DNA from: Noviherbaspirillum sp. UKPF54
GTDB taxonomy: Bacteria; Pseudomonadota; Gammaproteobacteria; Burkholderiales; Burkholderiaceae_D
Length of the DNA: 64,000 bases
Direction: 5' to 3'
Assembly (NCBI RefSeq): GCF_007874125.1
Contig: NZ_CP040128.1
Coordinates: forward strand, 4,154,001-4,218,000
The notes beneath the pieces are model-generated. The model was not told the DNA's origin and did not search any database. It was given only the letters and a program-made list of their open reading frames with translations. A program made the position numbers and the translations under genes. Positions 63,899 to 64,000 of the stretch are shown here, piece after piece (the first letter of the stretch is position 1; each line of letters begins with the position of its first letter).

Positions 63899-64000
63899 GA
63901 TTTACCTCCGTAAAAATTTCAGGCGTCCAGATTAACTGTGAATTTAAATGGTTTTAATGGTTAAAAGTCGATTTTTAATGTCTGAAAATCCAAATTGGAA
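63899..64000. other. AT-rich upstream region of the NmrA-like gene
   Basis: The last 100 bases are AT-rich, with near direct repeats TTAAATGGTT (63944) and TTAATGGTTAA (63954). This looks like a regulator-binding region, as for HxlR or LysR-type control of such reductases, but no regulator gene is visible before the window ends. Confidence 0.35.

Overview
The window is a 64 kb piece of a GC-rich chromosome from a betaproteobacterium, most likely family Oxalobacteraceae (Herbaspirillum/Noviherbaspirillum/Massilia group). This rests on the 16S rRNA at 38098-39628, on the rrn layout 16S - tRNA-Ile - tRNA-Ala - 23S - 5S, and on the gene set (PHA synthase, class II ribonucleotide reductase, many c-di-GMP and chemotaxis proteins). 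The genus is inference. I see no prophage, CRISPR array or intact insertion sequence. The only transposon trace is a short transposase fragment near 20.3 kb.

Layout. 0-7 kb: small secreted and envelope proteins (NrfJ-like protein, sorbosone-dehydrogenase-type lipoprotein, VanZ-like protein, ChaN-like lipoprotein), a LuxR-type regulator, and an EF-hand/CZB pair. 7-10 kb: the large B12-dependent ribonucleotide reductase nrdJ behind a likely FNR-type promoter. 10-18 kb: a TPR/SPINDLY-type glycosyltransferase (GT41), an EamA transporter, and a two-partner-secretion pair whose exoprotein carries seven propeller-like repeats and a Ser/Thr-rich linker. 18-20 kb: a stand-alone TrpB-like enzyme and a cytochrome c. 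20-30 kb: signalling genes (GGDEF-hemerythrin, PAS-PAS-GGDEF-EAL, two divergent chemoreceptors) with palindromic repeats between several of them. 29-37 kb: a LivK-type binding protein, two small proteins, a BaiN-type flavoprotein, a lipoate-ligase-like protein, a hybrid histidine kinase and an exported ATP-dependent DNA ligase. 37.7-43.3 kb: a complete rRNA operon with promoter, two boxA elements and a terminator. 43-49 kb: an alpha/beta hydrolase, metY and cysK (sulfur amino acids), a radical SAM/SPASM protein and a cytochrome b561. 49-55 kb: a soluble sensor-CheW protein behind a candidate sigma-54 promoter, then hemerythrin - HD/HD-GYP with a convergent diguanylate cyclase. 55-59 kb: an XRE-type regulator, small secreted or unknown proteins and a LysE exporter. 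59-64 kb: two divergent tandem universal stress proteins, PHA synthase and an NmrA-like reductase.

Common thread. Candidate FNR/ANR boxes lie before the NrfJ-like gene (perfect match), before nrdJ, and between the two universal-stress genes next to phaC. In the last two places the distance from box to -10 fits an activated class II promoter. Together with the hemerythrin-linked c-di-GMP genes this suggests a lifestyle that switches with oxygen. The most unusual locus is the 10-18 kb glycosyltransferase/two-partner-secretion neighbourhood, which resembles HMW-type glycosylated adhesin systems in logic but not in protein architecture.
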